The notes: generated by a model not told the origin, from the letters alone. A stretch of DNA of 64,000 bases from an uncultured Eubacteriales bacterium (GCA_934432675.1 CAKRYT010000005.1:62001-126000), one strand, 5' to 3'; counted from the first letter of the stretch, positions 26,066-36,386 are shown. Program-made: numbers and translations.

Positions 26066-28798
26066 TCAGGACATCGAAAATACTTCCTCTTCCGAATAAA
26101 GCCGACGTACCTCGGCAAGCACGCAGTCACCGGAAAAAACGATTCTGCCGATAGCGGCATGATTCCCTTTTTGCGTCTCAAAAGAGAACGTAACGGTTTG
26201 CCCGATATAAGCGGACAAGTCAAACGCAATACAGCGGTATTTGTCGCCCGTAACGGTGGAGTAATCGCCGGCGTTGTCAAGCGCCCGTATCAAGCTTCCG
26301 TTCACATAGCCATACAGCTCCGGCGGCGTGTCCGCTACGTCCGTACGGACAAACATACGCACATAAAACTTAATATATTTATGTTCTTCCGTGACCGTAA
26401 GAGATGCCGACAGGGAGGATTTTCCCCCGAAACTTTCGAGGCATACGCCTTCCCTATGACGTTCCACCGTGCCCGCCGCCGTCCAATCATAACGGATCTG
26501 ACCGACGCCCCATGCGTACAGAAGCTCCTTTTGCGGCAACGTGGCTGTGATGGAGACGCGCGGAACGTAGACAATCTCGCCGCTACCGTCGCCGGTATCA
26601 TCCTGTTCAATGGAAAGAAGAACTTTTTTGCCTTTCAGAGCAGAAAGATCATAGGTAAAATACAGCGGCGACGAGGAATCATGCAGATAGTATCCGAAAC
26701 TGTTGATACGTCCGCTCCCGTACTCGGGACTGTTCAGGACGACGGACTTCATGGTGCCGCCCTCCTCAAAGAGCGCCCGAACGCGCATATTCACATCGGC
26801 GTTCGCACCACCATTGACATACAGCACGAGATAATTGTCCTTTCCGGCATCCCGGGACAACTCAAACATATTGTACATCCAACTGTTCGGCATCGGATCC
26901 AGTACGTCATTCAGATCGGAGCCGTCGAGGCGAATGGCAGGCTCCCCCGCAGAATCGGCAGACACCCAGTCGGCCTTGTCGTATTGCAATCCGCCGGAGG
27001 CAAGCTTCCATTTCTCCGCCGCCCGCCGAGAGTTGAATACGAACTCGCGTTCTGCGGTGACCGGTGTCCCCTTGACGGTATCCCAATCGTATTGCTCGGA
27101 CTTGATGGCGGCAAGATCGGTAATATCCGACGGCTGAATATCGTCGACGATCGCGTCTTCATGCGGCACATACTTTTCCATCATGGAGAGCATTTCACCG
27201 ACCGTGATGACCTCGACATCCTCGTCTAGTTCGTCGACGAAGCGATTGATATAATCCATCGTCCCGATCGACCAGGCATGGGCGACCACGACCGTATAAC
27301 CCTCCGGCGATGTGTAATCGCGCTTGTATTCGTTGATGCGCTGTGCAACGCGTTCCACGTATCCGTAGTATTGATTTCTGTTGTCATCACCGGCAATACG
27401 CCACAGCGTTTCCCGCACGGTGACGAACGGTTTGCCGTTCGCCCAGTACACATCACCGTTGCCCTCAATGTACTGATTGCCGACCGACCATACGCCGCCC
27501 CTCACCGTGTCGTATTTGGCGAGTTCCGCAAGAGCGTCCGGATCGACGGCGTTGTCCAACAGATTGACATAGTGCATATCGGTCTTTTCCATATACCCCG
27601 CCGTATAGGCGGCATAGTCGGGGTAAAACCGATCTCCGTATTCGGCAATATTGACATAGCCGACGCCGGACGGCCCTGCAATAAACTCATCGCGAGCGGT
27701 CGCCCTCGCATACAAATCACCAAGCAGGTCGGGCGCCAGATCGTAAAGAGACGGACTGGTCGTCCAGGTCATCGGGAAATCACCGCGGTAATCGGAGCCG
27801 TAATAGCGACTGTTCGTCCCGAAATCCTGGGTCATCCACTGCACATTATCCCCGTCACTCATGACAATGGCGACATAGTGCTTTCCCTTTTGAGGCGTGA
27901 TCTCCCGCTGTTCATATTGCCCCTGCATCACGACTTCCGCATCTCCTGCCGAGAGAAAAGAGAGATTTTGCGCATGGTCGGCGGCAATCGTAATTTTTCC
28001 GTAAAGGGAGTTGGAGGACACGAAATTGATCTCATTCGCCGTCCACCCGAGCACGGGGACATTATCACCTGCCCAATTCAGGATATCCTCCTTGACCGAA
28101 CTGTCCCCGTCATAGAGGTCAGAATAGTAGCATAAGGCTTTCGCGGCGATGGAATAGTCACGCAGCTTGCGGTTGGTGGGATCCTGGTGTACCAGAATCG
28201 TTTTGGCAAGTTTGTCCTTGTAGTGCTCGAAAATGTAACGGGTGTTCACCCCCTCCGCCGTGGCATCAAACCCGAGCTGTAAGCCGGCCGCCTTGGCAAG
28301 GCTTTCCCGGCTTTTGGCTACCATCAGGTATTTCTCCGCGCCGGAAACGGTCGTTGCATAATTGATGCTTTGGTCGCCGTAACCTGTGTTCGCATCGGCA
28401 TAATCATTGTAGAGCACATATTTTCCGCCGAGTTGCGATGAGAACATTTTGACCAGTTCCCAAAGGTCGGAGGCCGCTACGATCCGAAACCCGTATTTCC
28501 CGGACATTTCCCGCAGACGAGTTTCGGAGTCATCGTCATCTCCCACAATATAGACAGCCGCTCGCTCCTGCGCGAGAATGCCTTGCAGTGAACAAGCCGT
28601 CACATATTCTTCGTCCGACAGATCTTCCGCCTTGATAGCGTAAACCTGATTGGCAAACCCATTTGGCTTATAGTACAGACCCGTTTTGCCTGTCGCTCCC
28701 TCGTCGGACGGGTCGTCATTCCGATGACAAGAGGGCAGTACAAACAAGGCGGCAACAAGCAGGCACGCCAGTACGAGACATATGAATTTTGTTTTCAT
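26066..28798 (-). CDS. exported GxGYxYP-family lipoprotein with C-terminal accessory domains
   Basis: The 910-residue protein has a signal peptide and lipobox LPSC. Residues 50-300 match the GxGYxYP N-terminal region (QVYAIKAEDLSDEEYVTACS). Residues 300-560 match the family C-terminal region, with SDGDNVQW at 314-321, GPSGVGYVN at 375-383, ANGKPFVTVRETLW and an HAWS stretch. Residues 600-910 form beta-rich modules resembling carbohydrate-binding jelly rolls. Known: the family is only a putative glycoside hydrolase; no activity is firmly established to my knowledge. The motif that names it reads GVGYVNI here, without the YP. It lies in the LacI-controlled sugar operon, 12 bases after the GH127 gene. 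A cytoplasmic paralogue (39096-40589) and a degenerate one (48103-51195) are nearby. Confidence 0.85.
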   Translation of the reverse strand: MKTKFICLVLACLLVAALFVLPSCHRNDDPSDEGATGKTGLYYKPNGFANQVYAIKAEDLSDEEYVTACSLQGILAQERAAVYIVGDDDDSETRLREMSGKYGFRIVAASDLWELVKMFSSQLGGKYVLYNDYADANTGYGDQSINYATTVSGAEKYLMVAKSRESLAKAAGLQLGFDATAEGVNTRYIFEHYKDKLAKTILVHQDPTNRKLRDYSIAAKALCYYSDLYDGDSSVKEDILNWAGDNVPVLGWTANEINFVSSNSLYGKITIAADHAQNLSFLSAGDAEVVMQGQYEQREITPQKGKHYVAIVMSDGDNVQWMTQDFGTNSRYYGSDYRGDFPMTWTTSPSLYDLAPDLLGDLYARATARDEFIAGPSGVGYVNIAEYGDRFYPDYAAYTAGYMEKTDMHYVNLLDNAVDPDALAELAKYDTVRGGVWSVGNQYIEGNGDVYWANGKPFVTVRETLWRIAGDDNRNQYYGYVERVAQRINEYKRDYTSPEGYTVVVAHAWSIGTMDYINRFVDELDEDVEVITVGEMLSMMEKYVPHEDAIVDDIQPSDITDLAAIKSEQYDWDTVKGTPVTAEREFVFNSRRAAEKWKLASGGLQYDKADWVSADSAGEPAIRLDGSDLNDVLDPMPNSWMYNMFELSRDAGKDNYLVLYVNGGANADVNMRVRALFEEGGTMKSVVLNSPEYGSGRINSFGYYLHDSSSPLYFTYDLSALKGKKVLLSIEQDDTGDGSGEIVYVPRVSITATLPQKELLYAWGVGQIRYDWTAAGTVERHREGVCLESFGGKSSLSASLTVTEEHKYIKFYVRMFVRTDVADTPPELYGYVNGSLIRALDNAGDYSTVTGDKYRCIAFDLSAYIGQTVTFSFETQKGNHAAIGRIVFSGDCVLAEVRRLYSEEEVFSMS

Positions 28799-28810
28799 GC
28801 TTTCCTCCGT

Positions 28811-31426
28811 TTACAGAAGCACGACGCTCCATTTTTGTCTGCCGGAACCGACATCTGTGTACAGATGCACATTTTCACCGTCGCCTGTCTCGGAAATCAA
28901 CAGACCTGTGGCAACCGAAATAATTTTGAAATTGTAAATTCCCGTGCGTTGTAACCTAAAGAGCTGAGTGTCGCTTCCGGTATAATCCCGCAAATAGATC
29001 TTGTTACCTGCACCGATGGTATATGCCTTAGTACTGTCGCTGGATGCGGGACGAAAACTGTAATTGCCGTCTCCGCGGTCATCAAATACGATTGCCAGCG
29101 CTCTGAGTTCCGCTTCGCTGTACGAAGAAAGGAATCTCCCGGTTCCCAGTTGATCATGATCGCCTGTCAAAACGATCGTATCTTCACTGCAAACCAGCAC
29201 AAGCTCTTGGCTGAGATTTACCTTCCAATAGTCGGTTGTGGGCATGAATACGGTATACTGCGAGGTTTCATCATAAGTTTTTCCTGCCGAACCGTAATCC
29301 ACCATGTGAATCGAACTTCCGTCTGTCAGTTCCACGGCAAATTCGGCGATTGTGTCGAAATCCGCCGTCATACTGGGGGTAAGTATCACTCTGCCGCTTT
29401 CATCCGTCTTGATATGTACCGTTTGATAAATATTTTCTCCCAGACGCGCATCCCGTGCAAGAACCAACGGCCCCCACTCGACCGCCACATTTTCTTTAGC
29501 GTGCTCGTTCGAGCATTCGGCAGAGCCCCAGTACAGGCGCGGATTCATGTCGAGGCTGAGCAAAATCTCATCCCCGCTTTTCCAGGTGCGCATCAGAGTC
29601 GCATACCCGCCCGCATCGACACTGATTGCTTTACCGTTGACGGATACCGTTGTGTTCTCACTCCATGCGGGAATACGCAATTTTAGGGCAAACGGTTCCT
29701 CTGCCTCCGTTTCCAGTGTCATCTTGATGGTATTGGCATACGGATAGTTGGTTTCGGTTGTAAAGGAAACCCGGTTACCGCCCGGCGTCAGCATGGAGCA
29801 AGTACCTGCCAAATAAAGATTGACTGTCAGCGCGTCTTTCGCATTCATGTACTGCAACTTGTGGAAAGTACCCGCCCCTTTCGCACCGAACGCGATACAG
29901 CAACCGTAATCCCGCTCTACCATATGCATGCCGCCTCCCGCCGACGTGGGTCTGGTAGCAAACATGAGATTGAAATAACTCGTGAAAGCGTGGTCATAAC
30001 AACCGTCAAAATCCATATAGCCGATCACCTGGTTATACAGAATTCTCTCCATCGTGTCCACGAAGACCGTATTTCCCGTGACCTTATAAATATTATAAAA
30101 GAAATCCAGAACAGCCGTGGTAACGCAGGTTTCCAGATTGGCTGTGACATTGGTCGGATTAGCCTGCTCGACCACCGAATGGTTGAATTCCTCGGAATTG
30201 TAACCGGCGCCACCCGTAATAACGATCTCACTCTCAAGCAGATCATACGCATAATTGACGGCGGCAACCCGATATTTTGTGATGCCCGTCAAAAGATAGT
30301 AGTGCAACACGCCTTCAAAGAAATTGGTCAGTTCGTACCCCTTGTTTGCGCCCCATGTGTACGGGAAAGAAGTATTCTCAATAGCGCAATCAATCTGATT
30401 CCGAATACTGGAGCCGCCGCATTTGACAATATGTGTGGCAAAATCCAACACTCTTTGTTCGCCCGTCAGTTCATAAAGTCTGATCACAGGAATCAGGATG
30501 GTGCTGGCGGGCAGCCCTCCAAATCTGGTACTGGTATCGGTAATCGCCATTTTTCCGTCGCCATCACCGACATACTGCATGATATAGTCAAGTTGTGCCA
30601 GCATGGAGCGAATCAGCTCGGCTTTCAAAGACTCGTCACGACAGATATTATAGAAATACTGCATTCCGAGAAGAACATGCTTGCGGCACCAAACATCCCA
30701 ACCCGCAAATTCCAGGCAGGTCGGATCTTCACTCAAACGTCCGTAGCTGGCGATGCGACCGTCTTCATCCTGTGTGGTCAGAATATCTCGTACCGTCTCT
30801 TCCAGGATTGCATAGAGCTCCTCGTTCTTGGTCTGGTCATAAAACTCTACGGCCCCCATCATCACCTTGCCCCAGAACTCTCCGCGCCAACCGCCGGAAC
30901 CATCCTCGTCGGCATAAATCTTGTTGCCGTTCCCGTCGTACCGAACGCGGAACTGATTCACAAAATCCGCCCAAAGCTGTCTGTCCATGATCTGGCGCTC
31001 AAAAACGGTCGTGGTAACCTTTTGGAACAATCCTGTGTAGGTATAAACGGGCTCGATGGCTCCCGTGTACATCAGTTTTGACTTTTCCTCTACTTCGGCC
31101 ACCGTAAAAGAAACCATATTGGATTTCTCACTTTCCTTTTCTCCCATCAGCACACTTACCTGAATGGTGTGCATACCGACGGCAAGGTTATCCAGACTAT
31201 AACGGACACCTTTGACGGTAGCAATCAGCTCTCCGTCGATCCAGACGCGGTACCCGGTAGCGCCGTCGGTAATATTCCAATGCAAAACACTACCGGAAAC
31301 GGAAAGCTCGGGTGCCGACGGAGTGTCGGCTTCCTCTTCGGTACCGCAACTTGCCATTGCAAAAGCGCCGAGTGACAGCACTATCGCAACAAATAGAACT
31401 CCGATAATGGTGAAGAATTTTCTCAT
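28811..31426 (-). CDS. GH127-type (DUF1680, beta-L-arabinofuranosidase-like) lipoprotein
   Basis: The 871-residue protein has a signal peptide with lipobox MASC. One Ig/FN3-like module (about 36-112, ending SFTVAE) matches modules in neighbouring lipoproteins. A GH127-type alpha/alpha barrel spans about 130-640, and a C-terminal beta-trefoil (ricin-like) region about 770-871 ends GRQKWSV. The GH127 zinc and nucleophile residues are visible: LETC (Glu432, Cys434) and YGCC (Cys509, Cys510). Known: characterised GH127 enzymes use a zinc-bound cysteine nucleophile to release beta-L-arabinofuranose, but DUF1680 is broad. ATG 31426 has AGGAGGGA upstream. It belongs to the long LacI-controlled operon and probably acts at the cell surface. 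Confidence 0.87.
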   Translation of the reverse strand: MRKFFTIIGVLFVAIVLSLGAFAMASCGTEEEADTPSAPELSVSGSVLHWNITDGATGYRVWIDGELIATVKGVRYSLDNLAVGMHTIQVSVLMGEKESEKSNMVSFTVAEVEEKSKLMYTGAIEPVYTYTGLFQKVTTTVFERQIMDRQLWADFVNQFRVRYDGNGNKIYADEDGSGGWRGEFWGKVMMGAVEFYDQTKNEELYAILEETVRDILTTQDEDGRIASYGRLSEDPTCLEFAGWDVWCRKHVLLGMQYFYNICRDESLKAELIRSMLAQLDYIMQYVGDGDGKMAITDTSTRFGGLPASTILIPVIRLYELTGEQRVLDFATHIVKCGGSSIRNQIDCAIENTSFPYTWGANKGYELTNFFEGVLHYYLLTGITKYRVAAVNYAYDLLESEIVITGGAGYNSEEFNHSVVEQANPTNVTANLETCVTTAVLDFFYNIYKVTGNTVFVDTMERILYNQVIGYMDFDGCYDHAFTSYFNLMFATRPTSAGGGMHMVERDYGCCIAFGAKGAGTFHKLQYMNAKDALTVNLYLAGTCSMLTPGGNRVSFTTETNYPYANTIKMTLETEAEEPFALKLRIPAWSENTTVSVNGKAISVDAGGYATLMRTWKSGDEILLSLDMNPRLYWGSAECSNEHAKENVAVEWGPLVLARDARLGENIYQTVHIKTDESGRVILTPSMTADFDTIAEFAVELTDGSSIHMVDYGSAGKTYDETSQYTVFMPTTDYWKVNLSQELVLVCSEDTIVLTGDHDQLGTGRFLSSYSEAELRALAIVFDDRGDGNYSFRPASSDSTKAYTIGAGNKIYLRDYTGSDTQLFRLQRTGIYNFKIISVATGLLISETGDGENVHLYTDVGSGRQKWSVVLL

Positions 31427-31449
31427 ATTCCCTCCTGAGATGTGTGAAA

Positions 31450-34400
31450 TTACGGGTTGAAGAAAGTCCAGGCGTTGCATCCGCCGTTGAATTTATAACT
31501 GCCGAACCACTCGCCGAGGTAGACATCACTGTAATAATTCCTCAGATAGACATTTTCAAGCTTGTAGGAATTCTCCCCGCTCGCTACTAAAATCCATATC
31601 TGCTTTGTATCCGCCTCGTCTTTTGTCGCCGCACACGCCTGCGGGACTTCACCGGAATTTGGATTGTCGTAGTATGAGAGATATCTGCCGTCCGCTAAGC
31701 GAATCCGATATTTTCCGGCATAATCTCCCTCCGTGATTTTCTCAAAGGTCCAGAGATATTCGGTGTAATCGGTCACCGTGGTATATTCCGCGCCGACGGT
31801 AATCACTCCGCTGTCATCAAAAGAAGCAAGAGTCTTTGCTCCCCCGTTCTGATTGTAATACGCGACGACGGAACGATCCAGTACGGAAGTTTCGGGTTTT
31901 TCATCGACCGCATCCTCGGCGATGGTCGCGTCAACATTGAACAGAACGAAAATGGCACCCCCATAATTTGCGTCATTGTACTGATTGTAACTACCGTTAT
32001 TGTCCGTGCAAATCACATAACCCTCGTTATCCTTCGGATAGAGGTTAAAGTTACCGTCGGCTCTTGCCGCCACCTTGAAAAGCTGCGCGTCGCTGTCAGC
32101 TTTGTATGCGGCAACAAAACGATCCGTGCCGCCGATCACGGTATGCTGAAGGTATTTACCGTTTGCAAGCTTGATCCGATAATACTCACCGGACGCAATC
32201 AACTGCATTGCAAAAGCTGAATAATCCGCCACAGCGTCATCCTTTGAGGTTGTGCTCATCACAAGCAGCCCGTCATTGTCAAACGTCAACAGCATATTGT
32301 GTGAGGTTTCGTATATCGCGACCGGTGCGGTCATCGTGAACTGCTTGACGGTATTGCTGGGACTGCTGTCCAAGTAGTTATCTGTCGTATCGACGGCAAT
32401 CACATACACAGAGGCATTTCTTACGGTGATGGTGTAAGTCAGTTCTGCCTGAGTGACGGTCAGAATGCCGTTAACATACACTTCGTATGCATTTGCATTT
32501 TCCACAGCTGCCCAAGTAACCGTATTGCCCGAGATGGTCAACGTCGGCGCTGTCAGTGCGGTTCTCTCCACGTAAGGAATATTGTTGTTAGAAAATTCCC
32601 ATGCGTTGATGCGGTCCGCAAATTTCAGAACCCCGTTCCATTCTCCATAGTAATAACTGTCACCCCACTGCTCGATATGGCTGACATTCTGCAACCTAAA
32701 CTGATTCAATCCGGCCGGGATCAGTTTCCACTGCTGCGCGGTGCTGTTGTCTTTTGCCATGGCTTTCGCCTCAGCGCCTTCACCGTTGGATACCCTCGTC
32801 AGATACAGACCGTTCCACAACTTGATGCAATAGTATTCGGTACCGTCTATTTTCTCAAAATACCATGTATACTTTGTGAAATCGGTAATGCCTTCATAGG
32901 CGCGATAAGTGAGGAACCCATCGCTCCCGATCTCGGCAACGACCGTCTCGCCACTGTTCAAGGTATATACCGCAAGAATCGACTGATCCAGTGCGAGAGT
33001 GCTCAACATGTATTCCACCGTATTGCTTGCAGCGCTTTGCAGGAAATCCTCTGTCGCGGGCTTTGCTATTACATAAATTGCATAGAATCCTTCCCGAGTT
33101 TCGGTGAGGGTATAGGTCAATGTGGTTTGCGTCGACACCAGTACATTGTTCACGTATACTTCGTAAGAAGCTGCATTTTCCACAGCTGCCCAAGTAACCG
33201 TATTGCCCGAGATGGTCAACGTCGGCGCTGTCAGTGCGGTTCTCTCCACGTAAGGAATATCCTCATTTGAGCAGATCCAGCCCGTGGTATCCGTACCGAA
33301 CTTCAATACATCTTCCGATCGCTTGTAGCCATAAGAATAAACCCATTCGCCGGAACTCCAACGTTCAGCGTGATTCACATTGTACAGGACATATTTGTTG
33401 GAGTCGGTATTCACGATCTTCCATTGCAAATTGCTTTCGCCCACACTTGCCCGTTGTGCCTGATACCCTTCCGAGCCGTCCAGCGCTGTCTGCTCACCAC
33501 AAGCCAGATACTGCCCGTTCCAAAGCTTAATACGATAGAATTCTCCGTCCGGCTCCAGATACCACATATACTTTTTGAAGTCGGTAATCTCCGAAATGGG
33601 TTTCATCCGCAGATAGCCATCGGAGCAGATTTCCGCGACATAGGTCACGCCTCCCGACTCAGTGGTAGCAAGAATGGGGAACGAAAAATCCGCATCGTCC
33701 ACCGTATAGGTCAGTGTGTTGCTCGGGTTGCTCATAAGATACTCCGGGTTGTGCGTGGCAACGACCGTGACGGAATACTCACCGGCTACACGTTCGGTAA
33801 TCCGATATTCGCATTCGGTAACGGTTGCCTTTTTCACGCCGTTTAGGAGAATATCATATGCCGTCGCATTTTTGATCGGGGTCCAGCGAACGATCTTGCC
33901 GTCAAGGGCGATCACAGGCGTCTCAAGCCGTTCCAATGTGCCTTCTTGTTCACTGACCGTATAAGTGACCTCGTTGCTGAATCCGCCGGTTTTCGTGTCA
34001 TTTTTGGCACGGACGCGGATCAGATAAGTGCCGATCGCTTCTTCATCCACGATGTAGCAAGTCTCGGTAACCGACGATTTGCATACGTCATTTACAAAAA
34101 CCTCATACGCGGTTGCTCCGGGAACCACCTCCCATTGAACCGTGTTGCCGGACAGGGATATCTGCGGAGCCGCAAGTTCTGTAGAGACAGTATAGGTGAC
34201 TTTCAAAGAGGTTTTTCTGTTTTTCCCCTGTACCGCTGTCACATATATGTCATAAGAACCGGGTTCTGTGATGGTTAGGGTGTAGATGAGAGCAGTCCCG
34301 ACATCCTGCTCTTCTCCGTTCACTGTAACTAGATAACTCTCTGCGCCCTCCACCGCGTTCCATGTGACGGTCTTGCCGGAAAGCGTGACTTCCGGTGCCG

Positions 34401-34494
34401 TCAGGGTTGTCTCCCCTGTTTTTGCATTACAAGCCGCAAGCATGGAAACAACCACACATAAAAGGATCGCCAAAGACCAAAATTGTTTTTTCAT
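31450..34494 (-). CDS. large lipoprotein with Ig/FN3-like repeats and beta-trefoil-like modules
   Basis: The 1014-residue protein has lipobox LAAC. Three Ig/FN3-like repeats occupy residues about 31-265, each with a G-TV-W-AVE-A-YEV-VNG core. Then come alternating units: a ricin-like module (SDGYLRM, FYRIKLWNGQYLA), an Ig repeat, a second ricin-like module (SDGFLTYRAY, YYCIKLWNGLYL), another Ig repeat, and two more ricin-like modules to the C-terminus. No catalytic domain is seen. Inference: a glycan-binding surface scaffold for the adjacent ABC system and GH127 enzyme. GGAGGGA lies before ATG 34494. An 89-base perfect direct repeat sits inside the gene, so the modules have been duplicated or converted recently. 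Confidence 0.85.
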   Translation of the reverse strand: MKKQFWSLAILLCVVVSMLAACNAKTGETTLTAPEVTLSGKTVTWNAVEGAESYLVTVNGEEQDVGTALIYTLTITEPGSYDIYVTAVQGKNRKTSLKVTYTVSTELAAPQISLSGNTVQWEVVPGATAYEVFVNDVCKSSVTETCYIVDEEAIGTYLIRVRAKNDTKTGGFSNEVTYTVSEQEGTLERLETPVIALDGKIVRWTPIKNATAYDILLNGVKKATVTECEYRITERVAGEYSVTVVATHNPEYLMSNPSNTLTYTVDDADFSFPILATTESGGVTYVAEICSDGYLRMKPISEITDFKKYMWYLEPDGEFYRIKLWNGQYLACGEQTALDGSEGYQAQRASVGESNLQWKIVNTDSNKYVLYNVNHAERWSSGEWVYSYGYKRSEDVLKFGTDTTGWICSNEDIPYVERTALTAPTLTISGNTVTWAAVENAASYEVYVNNVLVSTQTTLTYTLTETREGFYAIYVIAKPATEDFLQSAASNTVEYMLSTLALDQSILAVYTLNSGETVVAEIGSDGFLTYRAYEGITDFTKYTWYFEKIDGTEYYCIKLWNGLYLTRVSNGEGAEAKAMAKDNSTAQQWKLIPAGLNQFRLQNVSHIEQWGDSYYYGEWNGVLKFADRINAWEFSNNNIPYVERTALTAPTLTISGNTVTWAAVENANAYEVYVNGILTVTQAELTYTITVRNASVYVIAVDTTDNYLDSSPSNTVKQFTMTAPVAIYETSHNMLLTFDNDGLLVMSTTSKDDAVADYSAFAMQLIASGEYYRIKLANGKYLQHTVIGGTDRFVAAYKADSDAQLFKVAARADGNFNLYPKDNEGYVICTDNNGSYNQYNDANYGGAIFVLFNVDATIAEDAVDEKPETSVLDRSVVAYYNQNGGAKTLASFDDSGVITVGAEYTTVTDYTEYLWTFEKITEGDYAGKYRIRLADGRYLSYYDNPNSGEVPQACAATKDEADTKQIWILVASGENSYKLENVYLRNYYSDVYLGEWFGSYKFNGGCNAWTFFNP
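32494..32582 (-). repeat. 89-base perfect direct repeat, copy A
   Basis: Identical over 89 bases to 33172-33260, 678 bases away and in the same frame. It encodes the junction from a ricin-like module into the next Ig-like repeat (PYVERTALTAPTLTISGNTV and onward). Confidence 0.95.
33172..33260 (-). repeat. 89-base perfect direct repeat, copy B
   Basis: Identical to 32494-32582. The flanking sequence diverges, so the repeat unit is a module junction rather than a whole recently duplicated 678-base block. Confidence 0.95.
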
Positions 34495-34551
34495 AGTTCC
34501 CTCCAATTGTTTGTATTGCATGCTAAATTGCTTTTACGGTAGAATCGGTCA

Positions 34552-35400
34552 TTATTTCATCCCGCTGACGGACAGTCCCTCAACAAACTGTTTCTGACAG
34601 ACCAGATAAATAACGAGTACCGGCAAAATGGTGATGATAAGAGCAGCGGCACGCAGGATGGTGTCCCCGTAATCGCCGTAGTACATGGAAAACTCCGTCA
34701 ACTTCAACTGGATCGTGAACAGATCCGGATCGCTTGTGATCACCATCGGCCACAGATAATCGTTCCACTGTGCGACAAAGGTCAGGATGAAATAGGTGGA
34801 CAAGACCGGCATACACACCGGGAGTACGATCCGGAACAGTTTGGTGAATTCTCCCGCGCCGTCGATGACCGCGCTTTCGAGCATCGCATCCGGAATCGTG
34901 TTCATGAACGACATCACGAGAAAGATGCCGGTGACGTTCACGATGCCGGGCAGAATCAGCCCCGCATAGGTATTGGTCCAGCCGAGCTCGGACACCAGCT
35001 TGTAGTTGGTGACCATCATGAGCTCACCGGGTGCCATCATCGTCAGGAGCAGACAGAATTTAACGATCTTTTTTCCCCGGAATTCCTTTTTCCCGATGAC
35101 GTAGCCGACGATCAGGATGACGATGGCACTGAGCAGGGTGTAGCCGAGTGAAACCACAAGCGTGTTGAGAACACCGCGGAGCAGATCCACGTGTTCGATT
35201 GCTTCCAAATAGTTGCCGAGGTGGACGGAGACAGGCAACAAATAAATCTTGCCGTCTTCGGGAAGGAAATCCAGCGGTTGCAAAGACGTCACGACCTGCA
35301 ACCAAAAGGGGAACAACTGCATCAGGGCAAGCAGCGACAAAAACAGAATAATCACCACATTCAAAGCCGTGCTTTTCCCGAGTTCTGCTTTTTTATTCAT
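34552..35400 (-). CDS. carbohydrate ABC transporter permease, MalG type
   Basis: The 282-residue protein has six membrane segments and the cytoplasmic EAA loop ESAVIDGAGEFTKLFRIVLP, and ends QFVEGLSVSGMK, as is typical for CUT1-family MalG-like permeases. It overlaps the preceding permease by 8 bases. Known: it pairs with the MalF-like permease and needs an MsmX-type ATPase, which is not encoded in the window. Its position between the binding protein and GH127/GxGYxYP genes indicates uptake of oligosaccharides released at the surface. Confidence 0.93.
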   Translation of the reverse strand: MNKKAELGKSTALNVVIILFLSLLALMQLFPFWLQVVTSLQPLDFLPEDGKIYLLPVSVHLGNYLEAIEHVDLLRGVLNTLVVSLGYTLLSAIVILIVGYVIGKKEFRGKKIVKFCLLLTMMAPGELMMVTNYKLVSELGWTNTYAGLILPGIVNVTGIFLVMSFMNTIPDAMLESAVIDGAGEFTKLFRIVLPVCMPVLSTYFILTFVAQWNDYLWPMVITSDPDLFTIQLKLTEFSMYYGDYGDTILRAAALIITILPVLVIYLVCQKQFVEGLSVSGMK

Positions 35401-36358
35401 AGTCCGCCGCCTTTCCGGACAGTTTCAACTGCGTGATGCCGAGTACCATGATCAGCACCAGGGTCACGACCCCCACCGCGCAGGCGTATCCCATTTCATA
35501 CCCGGTAATCCCCTTGTTGTACAGATAAAGCATGATGGTAACCGTGCTGTTTAAGGGGCCGCCTTTGCCGTCAATACTGACCAGCTGCATCGGTGCCATG
35601 ACTTTCAGGTTTCCGATAAGGGAGATCAGAAGATTATACGACAGGGCATTTTTAATGAGCGGAACATAGACACCGGTCAGGATGCGGAAGTTCGAGTTTG
35701 TTTCGAGTTTCGCCGCCTCGACATAGGGTTTCGGCACGCCCATGAGCGCTACATAATAGATCATCATTTGCGTGGAAAAGCCTAACAGGGTCGGCAGAAT
35801 CATCAGAGTAAACAACGCCATTTTCGGGTCATTGTACCAACCGAGCGGATTCCCGCCGCAGGCACGGATGATGGAATTGATGACGCCGTTATCGCTCGGA
35901 TTAAACAGCAGTTTCGTGATCTCCGCACCCGCCACGGCGGAAACCAGCGTCGGCCAGAACAGCAGTGTCAGAAACACCCGGCTCCCCTTCGTCAGTTTAA
36001 AGATCAAAAATGCGATGATAAGACCCAAAAGATTATTCGCGAGTGTCATCACCACCGTCCAAATCAGCGTATTCAGCAGTGCCCGCCCGAACACACCGTC
36101 GTGAAAGAGACGAATATAATTGTCAAAATTGAAGGTGGAAATCAGTTCGGTATCAAACCGCAAATCCGTAAAACTGAAATACACCGCGCGCAAAAATGCG
36201 AACAGGAAAAAGACACCCCACCACAAAATCGGGATAGAAAGCAATGCGTATGATGTCAGCGTCTCTTTCCCCGCCCGCGTCAGACGAAGTTTCTTTGCGG
36301 GGGCGGCTACCGGCGCATTCGGTTGCACCGTATTTGTCCGATTCGTTTTTTCTTTCAT
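35393..36358 (-). CDS. carbohydrate ABC transporter permease, MalF/UgpA type
   Basis: The 321-residue protein has a charged N-terminus and six membrane segments, with the EAA loop in VEAAKLETNSNFRILTGVYV, which departs from the usual EAA-DGA-x-W sequence but keeps its position. ATG 36358 has AGGATGCC upstream and 28 bases separate it from the binding-protein stop; the 44-residue arginine-rich extension of the frame is rejected. It is the partner of the MalG-type permease that overlaps its end. Confidence 0.92.
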   Translation of the reverse strand: MKEKTNRTNTVQPNAPVAAPAKKLRLTRAGKETLTSYALLSIPILWWGVFFLFAFLRAVYFSFTDLRFDTELISTFNFDNYIRLFHDGVFGRALLNTLIWTVVMTLANNLLGLIIAFLIFKLTKGSRVFLTLLFWPTLVSAVAGAEITKLLFNPSDNGVINSIIRACGGNPLGWYNDPKMALFTLMILPTLLGFSTQMMIYYVALMGVPKPYVEAAKLETNSNFRILTGVYVPLIKNALSYNLLISLIGNLKVMAPMQLVSIDGKGGPLNSTVTIMLYLYNKGITGYEMGYACAVGVVTLVLIMVLGITQLKLSGKAADYE

Positions 36359-36386
36359 GGCATCCTGATCAGAAGACAAATGTCTT

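Noticed and set aside
25198..26280. 360-codon leftward frame overlapping the membrane-protein gene
   Set aside because: Out of frame with the membrane protein and lacking a ribosome site; the hydrophobic protein in the other frame is more plausible.
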